A DNA stretch of 64,000 nt from Parachlamydiaceae bacterium (GTDB lineage: Bacteria > Chlamydiota > Chlamydiia > Chlamydiales > Parachlamydiaceae), in contig JANWJE010000138.1 in the NCBI GenBank assembly GCA_025451995.1, positions 16,262 through 80,261 of the forward strand. The letters are read 5' to 3'. Below the pieces are notes generated by a model. The model was not told the origin of the DNA. It did no database searches and saw only the letters and a program-made list of their open reading frames with translations. The position numbers and the translations under genes are program-made. Shown here one piece after another: positions 51,001 through 54,000 of this stretch; the first letter of the stretch is position 1; each line of letters starts with the position of its first letter.

Positions 51001-54000
51001 ATATTGGTGTGGACATAGGAAATTTGTCCATTCAGGTGACTGATTTTTATATCGAAATAAGGCCATCCATCCAATGGGAAAATCTTATTAGCCATTGTCT
51101 TTCGAATTTCATCTAGCCGTTCTTTAGATTTCTGCTCATCGAAATACCTCAAATCAAATTGTTCAAAGGCATAAGGAGGTACTTCCGTCAAAACTTTCTG
51201 TTTTCCTTGCTCAGTGATCACGGCCCTCAACATGTTGTGGCGAGAAATTAGCCTTTGCCAAGCAGTTTCGAGACGTTTTACATCGAGATTGGAGATTATC
51301 CACTCCTGGTAACTTGTGCAGCCTAACATTCCGTTTTGAAGCGCGCCGGTTCGGCTCACGCAATAGGCTTGCTGTACATCTGTAAGAGGAAAAACACCAT
51401 CAATTGGCAATGCTTCGTACCACAGGGTAGAATTGTCTGCCAACTGTAATAACGCGTCGCAGTAGACAGAAAACAGATTGCGGAGGATCCCGCCCTCCCC
51501 TTCCTCTTCTGTAATATACCAATAAACATGTAATTCACCTTTATGCTCCCAGACTTGATGATCCAAGTAAACCTGTGGCGTTTGCATTTCTATATAAGCA
51601 GCCTCCTGAAACCAATGACTAGAATAATCTTTTTCGTTTGAAGAAAAACTCTCTAGCAGAAGACTTGTAAATACAATTCCCAGTGAAAAATCTGGAGGAA
51701 TCGATCCTGAAGTCTTTAATTTTCTTAAGACTTCGATTCCGCTCATGTCGCTATACTCTAATCCTTCGAGTATTTGTTGTTGGCTCTCTCGCATCTTTTC
51801 TTTGAAATTTTTTCCAGGCTTAGCATTTGCTTTAAAGATTAGAGTGGATGTCAAAGGCCCTATCAATTTTTTAATATCCGGGTGCAATGGCGAGCGATTA
51901 AGCGTCGTCAATATCAGCGAAAAATCCTTATGTTCATTTTTAACGGCCAATACTTCGGCAAACAGTGTCAACAGCATCATAGAAGGTGAAACATTGCCCC
52001 CTTTGGCATACTCCTTTAACGCCGACCACTTTTCACATGGCAACGTTTTTCTTAGGGTCATCCGTTTTTTTGTGTTTTGAAGCGACTCATGATGAAGTGT
52101 GCGATTTTTGCTAAGAAACGGATCAGGCGGAAGGTGTGCTAATGTTTTTAACCAATAGGACGACATTTTCTGCTGTGTGGATGGCAAGGCAGAGTGTGCC
52201 TTTTGCTTTAAGATATATTCTCTAAATGAAAGTCCAAGCGGTGATAATGGAGCGTTTGGGTTAGCATAGAGTTCAGCCCATTGATCCAGCAGTAAAAACA
52301 CACTCATTCCGTCCACAATCCATTCATCGATACTAAAATGGAGCAGCGTTCTTCCCGCAGCACATTCCGTGATTTCGATGTGAAATAATGGATATTGTTC
52401 TGTCTGATATACTTTATGAGACATTCTGCCGCGCATGCTTTGCAAATGTTTCTCAAATTCCCCGCTGCTTTTATCCTGTAAAGAATGAACTGCGAAAAAA
52501 TAGATGGGCACCTCTTTGAGAATACGCTGCTTTCCTTCGGATAAAATCACAGCTCGCAACATTTCATGATGGGCAACTAAGCGATTCCAAGCTTGATTTA
52601 AGCGGGGAATATCGAGGTTTTGAAATTCAATTTCCAGGTAGATATGACACCCTACAACATCATCTTGTCCCGAGCTTATCTGTCTCCCTACCAAGAAAGA
52701 TTCCTGCAAATCTGTCAATGGAAAAGCACTTCCTTCTAATTCTTCTTTTCCCAGGGATGCGTTGACCCTTCCGGGACTTCCTTCCCTTAAGCTACCCTCT
52801 TCCACCTCATTTTGGGGTTCATGAATTTTTTTAGCGGGAATTGCTGATGGTATACGCAATGTGAGCTTGGGTAATTCAATACGCGATTGTTCTGTCTGAG
52901 CAATTTGAACCAGGTCTTCTTGATAGCCTCGTTGGTCGAGTAACAATACCTTTTGTAATTCTTGTGAATAACTACTTAGCAAGAAGGTTTTGAGTTCATT
53001 CAGTGTTGAATGCTCATACAGCACGGTGCTTTTAAGAGTTAAGTCAAAAGTATTATTCAACTTTTTGACTATCTCCATACTTAAAATCGAATCCACCCCG
53101 TGTTCTTGGAATCTTTTGTCCACATCCAAGATTGTGGGATCTACCATCAAGATCTCAGCAATTAGCTCTTTTAACTTCAGAGTTAAAAGTGATGGAATCT
53201 CTTCTTTAACACTCTCGCCCATTTTCATTTTATCCACCGCTAAGTTAGTTTGCACTTGCCCGCCATCGATTCGTTTTTCATCTAATTCTTTAATAAAAAT
53301 CACCACTTCTTGCTTGCCATTTAAAACATACACATTAAATCTCTGAAATTCTTCTCGTATCAGCACCGGTTCAATGATCGCCGTATATTCAGTCTCATTT
53401 AACCGATCAAAGACTTGTACTTCTTCAATATAAACAGGGACAAAAGTTTCCCCTTTGCTGATATTCACATTTTGATGGGCACATAGGACAACACCCCCTA
53501 AAACTCCATCTAAAAGACTTGGTTGCAAATAAAATTGGTCCCTGTAAGGCAATGCAGCATCTGGCAAGACCAATTCAACGACCCCATATTTCCCATAAAA
53601 TTGAAAATCTTGAGCACTTTGAAAAAATGCTTTGACCTCAATAGGGTAATCAGCAGGGAACAATCCCTTGAACTGAAGGTTCTTTTCTCTTTCAAGAGAT
53701 AAATTAAAACGACCGATGTCGGGTTTTGGTTCATGATTAATGGATAGAAAACATTTGATATGCTCCAGTTGTTCGCTTGTGATGATCGCTTCGCAATCTC
53801 CATCGCCACGTTCGATGAGCTTATGCACAACATGGATCGCTCTATCTTCAAAGCCTTGCAAAAAAGATTTGATGTAAAGTTGTTTAAGCTTTAATGCATC
53901 TTTCTTAAAATAACTGGCCCCTGAGGCATAGAGCAGCTCAATCCAGCTGTCCGTAGGGAAAATATACCGGTCATAGACAAGATGTTCACGCAATAAAATA

